DNA of 64,000 bases from positions 1,178,001 through 1,242,000 of the forward strand of contig CP069437.1 in the NCBI GenBank assembly GCA_016888885.1, in the 5' to 3' direction. A program made the translations under genes and the position numbers. Source of the DNA: Faucicola sp902506215 (GTDB lineage: Bacteria; Pseudomonadota; Gammaproteobacteria; Pseudomonadales; Moraxellaceae). Shown here piece after piece: positions 34,504-43,968 of the stretch; the stretch's first letter is position 1; each line of letters begins with the position of its first letter. The notes below the pieces were generated by a model. It did no database searches, was not told where the DNA came from, and saw nothing but the letters and a program-made list of their open reading frames with translations.

Positions 34504-36930
34504 TTAGGGATTTGTCACGGTGATGGTCTGCACCGCAGGCGGGGTCGCAATCACCACAGGCGTTTGAGCCATCTTTGCGCCCTGCCCTGTCTGCGCTTTA
34601 GATTGGGTAACGGTAGATTGGGTGACGGTGTTGCTCGCTGGGCGACTCACGGTTGTGGTCGATGAACTACCTGTGCGAGACACGTTTGATGACGCCGGCG
34701 TGACGATATCGACACCATTGGCATACACTCTTGGCGTGTTTGATAAACTTTGCGCGGCTGGGGTAACCAAGTCGTCTGTTGGCAATTTGACGCCATTTTG
34801 CACCCTGTTGGTATTGGGGAACATGGCATTGATATTAAGTGGGATTTGTTTGAGCGTGCCGTTTTTATCAATTACCAGTTGCATGGTACGAATACCGTCT
34901 AAGCTTTTTTCGGTCACACTTGCCACCGCGCTACCATTTCGCAAAATGGTCGGCTGTAAAAATACAATCAGATTGGTTTTGTCCGAGTTTTTGCTTTTTG
35001 AGCGAAATAAATTACCAATAATCGGCGCATCACCCAATCCTGGGACTTTTTGCTGACCATAGGTGCTGTTATCACGCATCAAACCACCCAATGCCACGGT
35101 TTGTTGGTTATCCGCTAAAATGGTGGTTTTGATTAAATTCTTGTTGGTGACGACACCGCTCACGTTATTGAGGGTACCGTCGACAATGGAGGACACTTCC
35201 TGCGAAATCTCAAGTCGCACTGAGCCATTATCGCCAATATGCGGAATGACATTAAGATTGATACCGACATCTTGACGGCTCACGGTTTGAAACGGCGTGG
35301 TTGATGAGTTACTTGCCGTGGTATAAGAGCCGGTCACAAATGGGACGTTCTGCCCTACCAAAATATTGGCTTTTTCGTTATCCAACGTCAAAATAGAGGG
35401 CATGGATAACAGATTGGCATTGTTGGTTTTATTGATGGCTTGCAAAATCGCGCCATAAAACTCACGATTCCCGTTACTATCGGTTTTACTCGTACCAATC
35501 CCCAATAGCGCGCCTGCCACGGAGGCTGCCGCCGTACCTGGGGTTTTTCTTAATATCTCAGATGCCAGACCTACTGCAGATGCACCGATGTTATTAAAGT
35601 TAATCACCCCTACGCCGCTATTGGCATTGCCCATTGCCCATTGCACGCCAAGTTGCTGGGTATCATTGCCTGAGATTTCCATAATCGCTGCTTGAATCAA
35701 CACTTGGTCACGGCGGGTATCTAGCTCATTAATAGCGTTTTCGATTTCTACCATTAACTCTGGGTTGGCATTGACGATGACGGAGTTTTGGGTTTGGTCA
35801 GCGATAATGCTAAAAGGTCGACCTTGATAGCCGCTGTTTTGCGCAGTCGTTGTGTTACTAGTGGAAGACGTATTAAGTGGTGAGCCTGTCGGTGACGCTG
35901 CAGTATTGGTGGTCGTCGCTGCGCTGTTATTACTGGTATCGCTACTAGATTGAAACATTGAGCTTGCTTGCAAGGTGGTTTGGTCACCTGAACTATTGAT
36001 GGATTGATAGGCAAGCAGTCCGCGTAGCATTTCTGCAATATGGGTGGCACTGGCATATTTTAGACGAAACACGCGAAGCCCACTGAGACGTTGCGTCGGC
36101 ACGGTGTCTAACTGCTCTACCATTCGCTGTACTTTGGCTGTCATCTCGGCACTACCTTTGACGAGCAGCCTATCAGAAATCGGGTCGGCAATGATATTGA
36201 TCAGGCTGCCACCGGTTGATGCCACAGCAGGTTGCCCTGATTGACCCGCAGCAGCTGGCGCTGTACCACCGCCCGTACCTGTCAGTGAGCTTAATAAATC
36301 CATCATGCGCTTGGCATCGACATGACGCAGCGGAATAATGGTCAGCTTGTCATTCATATTGCTATCAAGATCGCTAATCAATTTTGCGTATTGATTGAGG
36401 CTGTCGGCGCGGTCAGATAGGATAATGGCATTGACATTTGGCACCACAGCGGCATTGGCATACGGCGGCATCATCGGACGGATGACGTTTAAGATGTCAT
36501 TGGCATTGGTATTGGTGAGATAATAGATGCGGGTCGCCATTTGGCTACCTGCGGTATTACCCCGCAAGTCCACATCTACCCCTGCTTGCTTGGCAACGGT
36601 ATCAGGGACCAGCTCTGTGGTCAGCCCGCGATCAATCGCTACAATGCCATTGACTTTCATCACGGCTAAAAACAAGTCATACACTTCTTGACGGGATAAG
36701 GGTTTGTTTGAAATCACCGTCACATTGCCATTAATGCGTGGGTCTAGCACAAAGTTCTTTTGCGTGATGGTGGCAATTTGGTCGATAAACGCCTTGATAT
36801 CAGCGTCTTGCAAATGCACTTTATAGCCAGTGGCTGCATGGGCAGCTGACAGACCACTGCTCAGCAAACTGATACTCATAGCCAGTGTCGTGCTCAAAAA
36901 TAGTGGCTTTAGCATGGTTGGGTATTTCAT
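34504..36930 (-). CDS. gspD: Type II secretion outer-membrane secretin GspD
   Basis: 808 residues. A signal peptide (to about 32) is followed by N0 (YKVHLQDADIKAFIDQIATI), N1-N3 domains (VPNVNAIILSDRADSLN, NIIADPISDRLLVKG) with a Ser/Thr/Asn-rich insert near 300-345, and the secretin core (VGQNVPFVTGSYTT, GINLNVIPHIGDNGSVRLEI, VPGLGDAPIIGNLFRS). It forms the multimeric pore through which folded proteins leave the periplasm. The tail beyond about 700 is low-complexity, rich in Ser/Thr/Val. Other T2SS genes (E-M) are not in the window. Confidence 0.96.
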   Translation of the reverse strand: MKYPTMLKPLFLSTTLAMSISLLSSGLSAAHAATGYKVHLQDADIKAFIDQIATITQKNFVLDPRINGNVTVISNKPLSRQEVYDLFLAVMKVNGIVAIDRGLTTELVPDTVAKQAGVDVDLRGNTAGSQMATRIYYLTNTNANDILNVIRPMMPPYANAAVVPNVNAIILSDRADSLNQYAKLISDLDSNMNDKLTIIPLRHVDAKRMMDLLSSLTGTGGGTAPAAAGQSGQPAVASTGGSLINIIADPISDRLLVKGSAEMTAKVQRMVEQLDTVPTQRLSGLRVFRLKYASATHIAEMLRGLLAYQSINSSGDQTTLQASSMFQSSSDTSNNSAATTTNTAASPTGSPLNTSSTSNTTTAQNSGYQGRPFSIIADQTQNSVIVNANPELMVEIENAINELDTRRDQVLIQAAIMEISGNDTQQLGVQWAMGNANSGVGVINFNNIGASAVGLASEILRKTPGTAAASVAGALLGIGTSKTDSNGNREFYGAILQAINKTNNANLLSMPSILTLDNEKANILVGQNVPFVTGSYTTASNSSTTPFQTVSRQDVGINLNVIPHIGDNGSVRLEISQEVSSIVDGTLNNVSGVVTNKNLIKTTILADNQQTVALGGLMRDNSTYGQQKVPGLGDAPIIGNLFRSKSKNSDKTNLIVFLQPTILRNGSAVASVTEKSLDGIRTMQLVIDKNGTLKQIPLNINAMFPNTNRVQNGVKLPTDDLVTPAAQSLSNTPRVYANGVDIVTPASSNVSRTGSSSTTTVSRPASNTVTQSTVTQSKAQTGQGAKMAQTPVVIATPPAVQTITVTNP

Positions 36931-37013
36931 AATTTACCTTATCAATTTTTAACGCATATCACCGACTTGTGTATCAGGTAGCGATGACGTCTGTAACTTT
37001 TTACTATGTTTTA

Positions 37014-38039
37014 TCAAAATGACTGGCGTACTGTCACGACTTGGTCGCCGCGCTGAACTTGGATTTGCGCTTGTCCTGCTTGTTGCACTTGACGTAGTAG
37101 CTGGGCATCTTGCGTTGGGTTTTGACCCACGTTTTGTCCATTGACGGAGAGGACTTTATCCCCTGTTTGTAGCCCCAATCGGTTTTTTAGTCCTGCGGAC
37201 ATCGCATCGGTCACCAAATAGCCTTGCCCTGTCGCTGCCACACCCATTTGGCTTAGATACCCTGAGGCATTTTGCTGAAGTCCTTGAATCGCCCCACCAA
37301 TGGCTGAGGTTGCACCGCTTGGCGAGGTATTGGCACCATTTGACGTCGCCATAGTGGGCGCAGAATCCTCTCGATCATGGGGATCGCCTGTAGCCACTGG
37401 CGCGCCGCTAATCGCTTGTGGCACAGCCCCACCTAAGCTCGGTGTGGGGGTTTGTCCCATATTTGAGCTATTACCCACGCCTGCCGCACCGTTAGCTTGA
37501 GCTTTGGCTCTGATAGCCTCGCTTTGGTCAAGAAAAAACGGTTGCCCAAATGGCACTTTACTGGTTTGACCACTGGCATCTGCCACTATTACAAAATCGG
37601 CTGCGACTTTGACCAATTTATAACCACTGCCATCAATCATGTCGTTGATACGATAGCTTAAGGTTTTACCATTGGCGGTCAAAATTGCATACGATTGACT
37701 CTCTGGGGTGGCAATGGTCACGCCCACCACTTTAATATCTGGGGGTGTCGCTGCCGGCGCTTGCGGGGCAGTTGGCTGCGCAAAAAAATCTAACGCATTG
37801 CTATTGGCAGATTGCGCGACCAAGTTCGGCTGCAAGGGGACTGGGGTGAGTACAGGGGCTTTGGGCGGTGCAACCACCAGCCAAATTGCTTGGCTTACTT
37901 GCCACACCAACCAAAAAATAGCTGCCAATAGCAACCAAGGATACAGTTTTTCTACCACCGCCATCGGCACAAATTTACCAGTCGTTGTTTTACGGCTCAA
38001 CGAGGGGCGCTGGGTGGCTTTTATCATATCTGCTATCAT
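37014..38039 (-). CDS. gspC: Type II secretion inner-membrane protein GspC
   Basis: 341 residues: one N-terminal transmembrane helix (LYPWLLLAAIFWLVWQVSQA), a homology region (IKVVGVTIATPESQSYAIL, KTLSYRINDMIDGSGYKLV) that contacts GspD, a Gly/Ala/Ser-rich spacer, and a C-terminal PDZ domain (DAMSAGLKNRLGLQTGDKVL). GspC couples the inner-membrane platform to the secretin. The start could also be the ATG four codons later (MIKATQRP). It lies 10 bp after gspN and 83 bp before gspD. Confidence 0.94.
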   Translation of the reverse strand: MIADMIKATQRPSLSRKTTTGKFVPMAVVEKLYPWLLLAAIFWLVWQVSQAIWLVVAPPKAPVLTPVPLQPNLVAQSANSNALDFFAQPTAPQAPAATPPDIKVVGVTIATPESQSYAILTANGKTLSYRINDMIDGSGYKLVKVAADFVIVADASGQTSKVPFGQPFFLDQSEAIRAKAQANGAAGVGNSSNMGQTPTPSLGGAVPQAISGAPVATGDPHDREDSAPTMATSNGANTSPSGATSAIGGAIQGLQQNASGYLSQMGVAATGQGYLVTDAMSAGLKNRLGLQTGDKVLSVNGQNVGQNPTQDAQLLRQVQQAGQAQIQVQRGDQVVTVRQSF

Positions 38040-38049
38040 CGCTGCGTCT

Positions 38050-38874
38050 CTAATTACCCATACTGGTCAAAGGTTGGCGAATGGACACCACCACACTGTC
38101 ATCAGCCCCTTTGCCTTGGTACGCCGGCATATTTTTGAGCAATCGCTGTGTCAATGACACATCTATCATATTATCTTGGTCAAGATAAAAATCCCCTAAT
38201 CGCTCACCTTGCGGTGTAGTAAGGGCTAAATGCAAGCTTTTACCTTGCGCTGCCTTGTTGCTACTATTAATACCATTAGCGTTGGCTGCTGGCTGCACAC
38301 TTGCTTTATCCGCGCTTAAGTTTCCTTGCATGGTGGGGAGTTTGATGAGGTAGGTTTTGCCGCCTGTGGGATACCCCAAATCACCGCCTGCCCAATTCAT
38401 GCTGCCTTCGGCGGTTTGATAGCCTTGCTTATTTTTTTCAATCGACACTTCTTTGATGGTAATCGGTGTGTCGGGTAATTGCCAACTGACCAACTGCGCC
38501 AATGTATCAGGACTGATTTTGCCGTTGAAATCATTGACTTGCCAGCTGGTTTTATTGAATTTGACCACCCCTTGCAAGTCGGTTTTGCCAGAGCGGATAT
38601 CGACTGCCATACCCAGTTTGCCCATCAATAAATGCCACGGTTGCCAGCGCCAATTGACACTACCCGCCAGCGGCGTATTGGGGCGCGCATTGATTTGCCA
38701 ATTGGCTTGACCTTGCCAAAGATTGCCCGATATTTGCTGCAGGTACGGGTTGTTTGGGGCAAATTTTTGCAGTAACCACGCTGCAGGTAGCTGAATTACC
38801 AAGCTTAAGCAAAGCAAAACCAGACCTACCAGCCACCATAGTTTTGTCGGACGTAATGAATTGACATTTGCCAA
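38050..38874 (-). CDS. gspN: Type II secretion system protein N (GspN)
   Basis: About 274 residues with one N-terminal membrane helix (WWLVGLVLLCLSLVIQLPAA) and a periplasmic beta-rich part (SGNLWQGQANWQI, LAGSVNWRWQPWHLLMGKLG, PDTLAQLVSWQLPD) characteristic of GspN. No ATG fits. I place the start at a TTG (38874) with AAAGG about 9 nt upstream; the frame also opens at a TTG at 38922 whose upstream GTGGA is too close to act as a ribosome site. GspN is an accessory T2SS component present only in some species. Confidence 0.88.
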   Translation of the reverse strand: MANVNSLRPTKLWWLVGLVLLCLSLVIQLPAAWLLQKFAPNNPYLQQISGNLWQGQANWQINARPNTPLAGSVNWRWQPWHLLMGKLGMAVDIRSGKTDLQGVVKFNKTSWQVNDFNGKISPDTLAQLVSWQLPDTPITIKEVSIEKNKQGYQTAEGSMNWAGGDLGYPTGGKTYLIKLPTMQGNLSADKASVQPAANANGINSSNKAAQGKSLHLALTTPQGERLGDFYLDQDNMIDVSLTQRLLKNMPAYQGKGADDSVVVSIRQPLTSMGN

Positions 38875-39245
38875 ACTTGAATACCTTTTACAATGATTTT
38901 TGACACCGATAAAGTGACGCAATCCACAAGCAAATTAATCAACAATCAAATAATTCATGCAGGATAAAAATTGCCATTAGCGCAAAAAATTTTGAACCCA
39001 CTCTGCGCCAACACTCGAATATTTTTCTAACTAAAATGAAACGCTTTATCATAACTGATTTTTATTGCGTTGTAATGTCAATCCATAAAAAATCAAAATT
39101 TTGTCAGACTTGTTTTGGGCGGACTGTTTATTGCGGCTGCCTGCCACACTCACTACAATTTGCAACCGACTTTATCACCATGAGTTTGCTACAATCACCT
39201 CACTAAGCTGGTTAAAACTATAATGCAAAACACAAGGAAAATAGC
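38875..39245. other. Divergent intergenic region gspN / Tas-like reductase
   Basis: 371 bp with no convincing gene. AT-rich stretches occur near 39060-39110. The AAGGAAA ribosome site of the reductase is at its right end. Confidence 0.45.
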
Positions 39246-40286
39246 ATGCAATTTGATACATTGCCACAACTGGGCGATAGCGTCTCCAAAATTTGCTTAG
39301 GCACCATGACCTGGGGACAGCAAAACAGCGAGCAGGATGCCCATGAACAAATGGATTATGCCCTTGCCCAAGGTGTGAATTTTTGGGATACCGCAGAGAT
39401 GTATCCGTCACCCCCTGATAAAGACAAACAGGGTGATACCGAGCGCTTTATCGGTAGCTGGTTTGCCAAGACAGGCAAGCGAAATGATGTGGTATTGGCG
39501 AGTAAAATCTCTCGCAATGATTTTTTGCGCGGTGGCAATACCAAGTTTGATAAAAAAACCATTCGTGCGGCATTAGATAGTAACCTGCAGCGCTTGCAAA
39601 CCGACCATATCGATATTTATCAGCTACACTGGCCAGAGCGTCAGACCAACTTTTTTGGTCAACGCGGCTATACAGAAAGTATGGCGCAGCAAGATACCAA
39701 AGAATTGACGCCATTTTTGGAAACCATCGAAGCACTCAATGATGAAATCACCAAAGGTCGAATCCGCGCTTATGGGTTATCCAATGACACCCCTTGGGGG
39801 GTCATGCGCTACTTAGCAGAAGCCGATAAACATGGGCTTGCTAGACCTATCACCATACAAAATCCGTATAGTTTACTCAATCGCTTGTATGAAGTGGGAC
39901 TGGCAGAAATCAGTCACCGCGAGCAAATTGGGCTACTTGCCTACTCACCGCTAGCATTTGGTGTGTTATCAGGCAAATATTTGGGCGGTAACAAGCCTGC
40001 CAATAGTCGCTTGAGCCTTTATAACCATTTTACCCGTTATTTAAATGAGCAAGCGCAACAAGCCACCCAAGCCTATGCCGAGGTCGCCAAAAAACATAAT
40101 CTAGATATGGCACAAATGGCACTGGCGTTTGTCAATAGCCGCTCGTTTGTGACTGCCAACATCATTGGGGCAACCACCATTGAGCAGCTAGCCAGCAATA
40201 TCGCGTCCGTAGACTTGGTATTATCCCAAGAGGTATTGGCTGATATCGAAGCGGTGCAGACCTTATACCCTAACCCTGCACCTTAA
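39246..40286 (+). CDS. tas: NADP(H)-dependent aldo-keto reductase, Tas-like
   Basis: A 346-residue AKR TIM barrel. LGTMTWGQQNSEQDAHEQMD, NFWDTAEMYPSPPDKDKQGD (catalytic Asp and Tyr), DHIDIYQLHWPERQTNFFG (His) and YSPLAFGVLSGKYLGG follow E. coli Tas closely, including the YPSPP segment. Tas-type enzymes reduce aldehydes and ketones; the physiological substrate is unknown. A clear AAGGAAA precedes the ATG. It is monocistronic, ending near a terminator shared with ssb. Confidence 0.9.
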   Translation: MQFDTLPQLGDSVSKICLGTMTWGQQNSEQDAHEQMDYALAQGVNFWDTAEMYPSPPDKDKQGDTERFIGSWFAKTGKRNDVVLASKISRNDFLRGGNTKFDKKTIRAALDSNLQRLQTDHIDIYQLHWPERQTNFFGQRGYTESMAQQDTKELTPFLETIEALNDEITKGRIRAYGLSNDTPWGVMRYLAEADKHGLARPITIQNPYSLLNRLYEVGLAEISHREQIGLLAYSPLAFGVLSGKYLGGNKPANSRLSLYNHFTRYLNEQAQQATQAYAEVAKKHNLDMAQMALAFVNSRSFVTANIIGATTIEQLASNIASVDLVLSQEVLADIEAVQTLYPNPAP

Positions 40287-40372
40287 ACCTTGTAACCCTT
40301 AAAACTTGTAACTTAAATCTGCACCTTAGACCCTGCACTTTACTAGCAGACTACGATCAGAAAAAACGGCAT

Positions 40373-40413
40373 AAAAAATCCTTGCAACAGTATGACTGTG
40401 CAAGGATTTTTTT
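40373..40413. terminator. Bidirectional terminator between Tas-like gene and ssb
   Basis: 14-bp perfect stem AAAAATCCTTGCAC-type (ATCCTTGCA / TGCAAGGAT core) with A and T tracts on opposite sides, between convergent genes. Confidence 0.9.
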
Positions 40414-40434
40414 AAACCTAGTAAAAATTAAAGT

Positions 40435-41091
40435 CTAGAACGGGATATCATCATCAACTGCGCCTGGTTTTGGCATTGCCATGGCTGGGTTTTGTTGGGG
40501 ATTTTGGGCAGGCTGATTATTTCCTGTATTTGCCCCTTGTGGCGCTTGGTTGCCCTTCATAAATGGATTATTGCCAAATCCTGCATTTTGACCCGCTTGT
40601 GGCGCAGCTTGGGCATTATTTTGGTTTGGATAGCCGCCAAAATGATTGGGCGCTTGGTTGCCACCTTGGTTGTAGCCAACTTGATTATAACCACTTTGGG
40701 GCTGGTTTTGGTAGATTGTGCCGGCATTGTTATTAGCAATACCGCCTTGAACGCCGCCTGCTGTGCCAAGCATTTGCATTTGGTCGGCACGAATCTCTGT
40801 GGCATAACGCTCTACGCCATTTTGATCGGTGTATTTACTGGTGCGAAGGCTACCTTCGATATAGACTTGGCTACCTTTACGCAGGTATTGCGCTGCAATT
40901 TCACCGAGTTTATTAAACAATGAAATGCGGTGCCATTCGGTTTGCTCACGGCGCTCACCTGTTTGTTTGTCGTTCCACTGCTCACTTGTCGCCACGGCGA
41001 TACGTGTCACGCTACCGCCATTGGCAAATTGTTTGACTTCAGGATCTGAACCAAGGTTGCCTACAATAATTACTTTATTTACGCCGCGCAT
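40435..41091 (-). CDS. ssb: Single-stranded DNA-binding protein
   Basis: 218 residues. The N-terminal OB fold (GVNKVIIVGNLGSDPEVKQF, EWHRISLFNKLGEIA, GSQVYIEGSLRTSKY) is followed by a long Q/N/G/A-rich disordered linker and the acidic tip DDDIPF that recruits repair and replication proteins. It is longer than E. coli SSB (178) because of the linker. AAGGAAA precedes the start. It lies downstream of the MFS gene on the same strand; uvrA is nearby in the opposite direction. Confidence 0.97.
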   Translation of the reverse strand: MRGVNKVIIVGNLGSDPEVKQFANGGSVTRIAVATSEQWNDKQTGERREQTEWHRISLFNKLGEIAAQYLRKGSQVYIEGSLRTSKYTDQNGVERYATEIRADQMQMLGTAGGVQGGIANNNAGTIYQNQPQSGYNQVGYNQGGNQAPNHFGGYPNQNNAQAAPQAGQNAGFGNNPFMKGNQAPQGANTGNNQPAQNPQQNPAMAMPKPGAVDDDIPF

Positions 41092-41216
41092 AGAATTTCC
41101 TTGATAACTTTTTTGATGAATTTTTTGATGCCTTTCTTAATAGTTTTCTAGTATTTTTAGCCAAATCTTTGCAGATTTAGCGCAACTACAATGCCATTAC
41201 TTTACTAAACTTTGCA

Positions 41217-42641
41217 TCAAATTGCTAGCGTCTGACCGGTAAGATGTGACAAATGCTGTCGCGTGTCATCGGTCAGTTTTTCTTTATCCAGTTTGAGATA
41301 AGCAATGTTTTCTTTTGGCATCATCACTATCTCATCCACGCCGTCAATCGCCAAAATTTGCTGTGACCAAGCAGTTGTGTCGATACCTGTTGGCAGGGTA
41401 ATCGTTAGGCTGGTCAAATACGGTGGTGATGCAATCGGCAGGATAAACAATAACGCAATGACGGTCACGATGGCGAGCACCGTCCACGACAACCACATCG
41501 GTTTGGTCAGCAAAATACCGCCCATGGCACCGCCCACAAAAGCACCCAAAAACTGTGCAGATGAATTAATACCCATTGCCGTCGCTTTATTGGCAACGGG
41601 CGCGCGTTTGGAAATCCAAGACGGAATAGTCGCCTCAAGGCTGTTAAAGCCGATGTAATAAACCGCAAGCCCAATAATTAAACCCACGATGGTCTGACTA
41701 GCCACCGCCAAAAATACCAATCCCGCCACCAAGGTCGCTAAAGACGCCAAAAACACGGCGCGCATTTGCCGTTTTTTTTCTGCGATGATAATCAATGGAA
41801 CTGCAATGATAAAGCCCAATAATAGTAACGGCAAATATACAAAACCTTGCTGCGCCACCGTCAAGCCGAGCACATCATGAAACTGATGCGGTAATAAGGT
41901 AAACATCGCTGTCATTGACAGATGCAGCGCAAAAATCGCCAAATGCAAGCGGTTAATATCGGCAATTTTTAATACTTCAGCAAACTGTGCTTTAACTGAG
42001 TGATTATTGAGATTGTGCTTTAGTACCCGATTTGGGGTGGGCACGATCCACAGTAAGCCAATGGCGAAAATAGCGGACGCCACTGTCACCCAAAACAAGC
42101 CTGAGATATCGAGCACATGCGTCAAAATCGGACCGAGCCCAAATGCGACCATCACCGACATGGCAATGGTCAGCCCCATGGTTGCCATCGCTTTGGTACG
42201 ATGCTCTTCACGGGTCACATCCGCAAGTAGTGCCATCACTACCGCTGAAACCGCGCCACTGCCTGCAATCAAACGCCCCAATATCACCATATAAATATCT
42301 GTTGATAAGGCGCAAATCGCTCCCCCGAGCGCAAACACCAATAACCCTGCAATGATAATCGGTTTACGCGGATATTTGTCCGCCAAAAAACTCATGGGAA
42401 TCTGAAAAATCGCCTGCCCTAAGCCATAGATACCAATCGCCAATCCAATCAAAAACGGCGTGGCGTGTGCATATTGTGTCCCATACACTGCAAACACAGG
42501 CACAATCATAAATAGTCCGAGCATGCGCAAGGCAAAGATACCACCCAACCCGGCAATCGCTTTCTTTTCGGATGCATTCATGGAGGAGTTGTGACTCATA
42601 TTTCTCGACGTTGATTTTACTGACGTTGATTTTACTGACAT
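41217..42641 (-). CDS. MFS transporter with C-terminal YAM-like domain (YajR type)
   Basis: 474 residues: 12 membrane segments of the major facilitator superfamily (FGLGPILTHVLDISG, LADKYPRKPIIIAGLL as motif A), then a soluble C-terminal ferredoxin-like segment from about residue 405 (LTITLPTGIDTTAWSQQILA, IVMMPKENIAYLKLDKEKL). This layout matches E. coli YajR, a drug/proton antiporter-like protein of unsettled substrate. The N-terminus contains a 15-bp direct repeat (SVKSTSVKST); a later ATG (MSHNSS or MNASEKK) may be the true start. It is upstream of ssb. Confidence 0.88.
   Translation of the reverse strand: MSVKSTSVKSTSRNMSHNSSMNASEKKAIAGLGGIFALRMLGLFMIVPVFAVYGTQYAHATPFLIGLAIGIYGLGQAIFQIPMSFLADKYPRKPIIIAGLLVFALGGAICALSTDIYMVILGRLIAGSGAVSAVVMALLADVTREEHRTKAMATMGLTIAMSVMVAFGLGPILTHVLDISGLFWVTVASAIFAIGLLWIVPTPNRVLKHNLNNHSVKAQFAEVLKIADINRLHLAIFALHLSMTAMFTLLPHQFHDVLGLTVAQQGFVYLPLLLLGFIIAVPLIIIAEKKRQMRAVFLASLATLVAGLVFLAVASQTIVGLIIGLAVYYIGFNSLEATIPSWISKRAPVANKATAMGINSSAQFLGAFVGGAMGGILLTKPMWLSWTVLAIVTVIALLFILPIASPPYLTSLTITLPTGIDTTAWSQQILAIDGVDEIVMMPKENIAYLKLDKEKLTDDTRQHLSHLTGQTLAI
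42610..42639 (-). repeat. 15-bp direct repeat (x2) at the MFS gene start
   Basis: GTTGATTTTACTGAC occurs twice back to back on the + strand at 42610-42624 and 42625-42639. It directly abuts the annotated start codon and keeps the frame (SVKST twice). Confidence 0.9.
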
Positions 42642-42719
42642 GGTGGCTCACAAAATTTTGCCAAAAACGGCTTATTATATGCCTAATTTTTATCACAGAG
42701 AATTTATTGGCAATAAAAA

Positions 42720-42789
42720 TTATTTTAGCCTTATTATTTTAGCCCCATTATTTTGGCTTTATCGTTTCAGCCCCATTATTTTAGCATTG
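42720..42789. repeat. 14-bp tandem repeat, 5 units
   Basis: Degenerate units of TTATTTTAGCCCCA at 42720, 42734, 42748, 42762 and 42776. The last overlaps the stop codon and final codons of the leftward gene that ends at 42776. No function is recognised. Confidence 0.85.
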
Positions 42790-43765
42790 CGTAAGCGGTT
42801 ACCATGATGGCTAAAATCACCGCGATAACAATCATCAGCCACATCACATTTTTTTGGTTGTCAAAAAATCCTTGCGGTGACTGCCTGATAGATGATGATT
42901 TTGGGGTAGCCACTAGCGCGCTCTCTAACGGGCTATGCTTCACTTGGTTGGCGATTTTTTGCTGTTTTTGCGCTTTTTTGGCTTCAAGCTGCTGTTGGCG
43001 TTGTTGCTTTTGTGCCAATTTTTGCTGTTTGGCTTGTTGTTGTAGTTGGCGCTGTTCTTCAAGCCTAGCCTGTTTTTGTCGCGCTTGTTCGGCAAGTTCT
43101 GCTTGTTTACGCGCTGCTTCTTCGATGGCTAACTGCTCAGTTTGCTGCTGCTCGCGAAGCTGTTTATCGCTATAGCGCGCGTGAAAATCATCCATCACAG
43201 CGTTATCAATTTCGCTTAAGGTGAAAGGCATTTCATTTATTACTTCAAGCGCATCATGCACATCGACGTCGTACACGCCCGAGGCTTTGGTGGTTTTGCC
43301 ATCGGCAGTGAGTTTTCTGGGTACTTGGTAATCGGCAAGGCGCTGCTGCAAGTGGTTTTCCATTTGTCCGATGGAGTCGGTGCGACCTGTCATCGCTAAT
43401 GCCCAATCGTTGATTTCGGCATGATTTTCGCTATTTAATAGCTGGATGATATCGCTCGCGTTTTCAACAAGGCTGATTTTGGCAAGCAGCTGACTGGGTG
43501 AGACGGCGATATAGACCTCACCTGGGGTGGCTTGGCGTTTGAGCGATGCAATGGCTTGGGGGTTGCATTGTAGGCAGTTGGCTTGTTTGTTTTTGAGGGT
43601 GTGACCTTTTGGGCAGGGCGGCACACCGTAAGCAACGAGCGCGCCATTTTCTTTCATTTTGGCTTTGTATTCTTTGCTCGATAGTCCGCTGGCGTCAAAG
43701 GTTTTGTCCATTGGGATATGGTGGCTTTTTAAGAAATCGGTTTGTTCTTGGGTTAACGTTGCCAT
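42776..43765 (-). CDS. Unknown tail-anchored protein with CxxC zinc motifs, degenerate GIY-YIG-like region and coiled coil
   Basis: 329 residues, not a named family I can fix. Residues about 50-70 have CPKGHTLKNKQANCLQC, a likely zinc ribbon. Residues about 82-175 (GEVYIAVSPSQLLAKISLVE, EINDWALAM, GQMENHLQQRLADYQVPR) resemble T5orf172/MUG113-type GIY-YIG domains, but the usual catalytic Tyr/Arg are not evident. A Q/K/E/A-rich coiled coil follows (about 200-275), and one C-terminal transmembrane helix (MWLMIVIAVILAIMVTAYAM) ends the protein. The nuclease-fold assignment is an inference. Confidence 0.75.
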   Translation of the reverse strand: MATLTQEQTDFLKSHHIPMDKTFDASGLSSKEYKAKMKENGALVAYGVPPCPKGHTLKNKQANCLQCNPQAIASLKRQATPGEVYIAVSPSQLLAKISLVENASDIIQLLNSENHAEINDWALAMTGRTDSIGQMENHLQQRLADYQVPRKLTADGKTTKASGVYDVDVHDALEVINEMPFTLSEIDNAVMDDFHARYSDKQLREQQQTEQLAIEEAARKQAELAEQARQKQARLEEQRQLQQQAKQQKLAQKQQRQQQLEAKKAQKQQKIANQVKHSPLESALVATPKSSSIRQSPQGFFDNQKNVMWLMIVIAVILAIMVTAYAMLK

Positions 43766-43968
43766 GTTATTGTCTCAAATTTTGCAGTCACAAATTTTCT
43801 TTTTCCTTGATTCAATCCAGTATAGCAAGGTTTAACGGTTTTATAAAAAAGAAAAAATCGCGTGATTAATAGTTGCCACAAACTATCAAATTCACAATTT
43901 TCCTAATACACTGCAAATAAGATATATTTATTGAACAGTCCATTTATAAAACAATAAGCTTGAATTTT

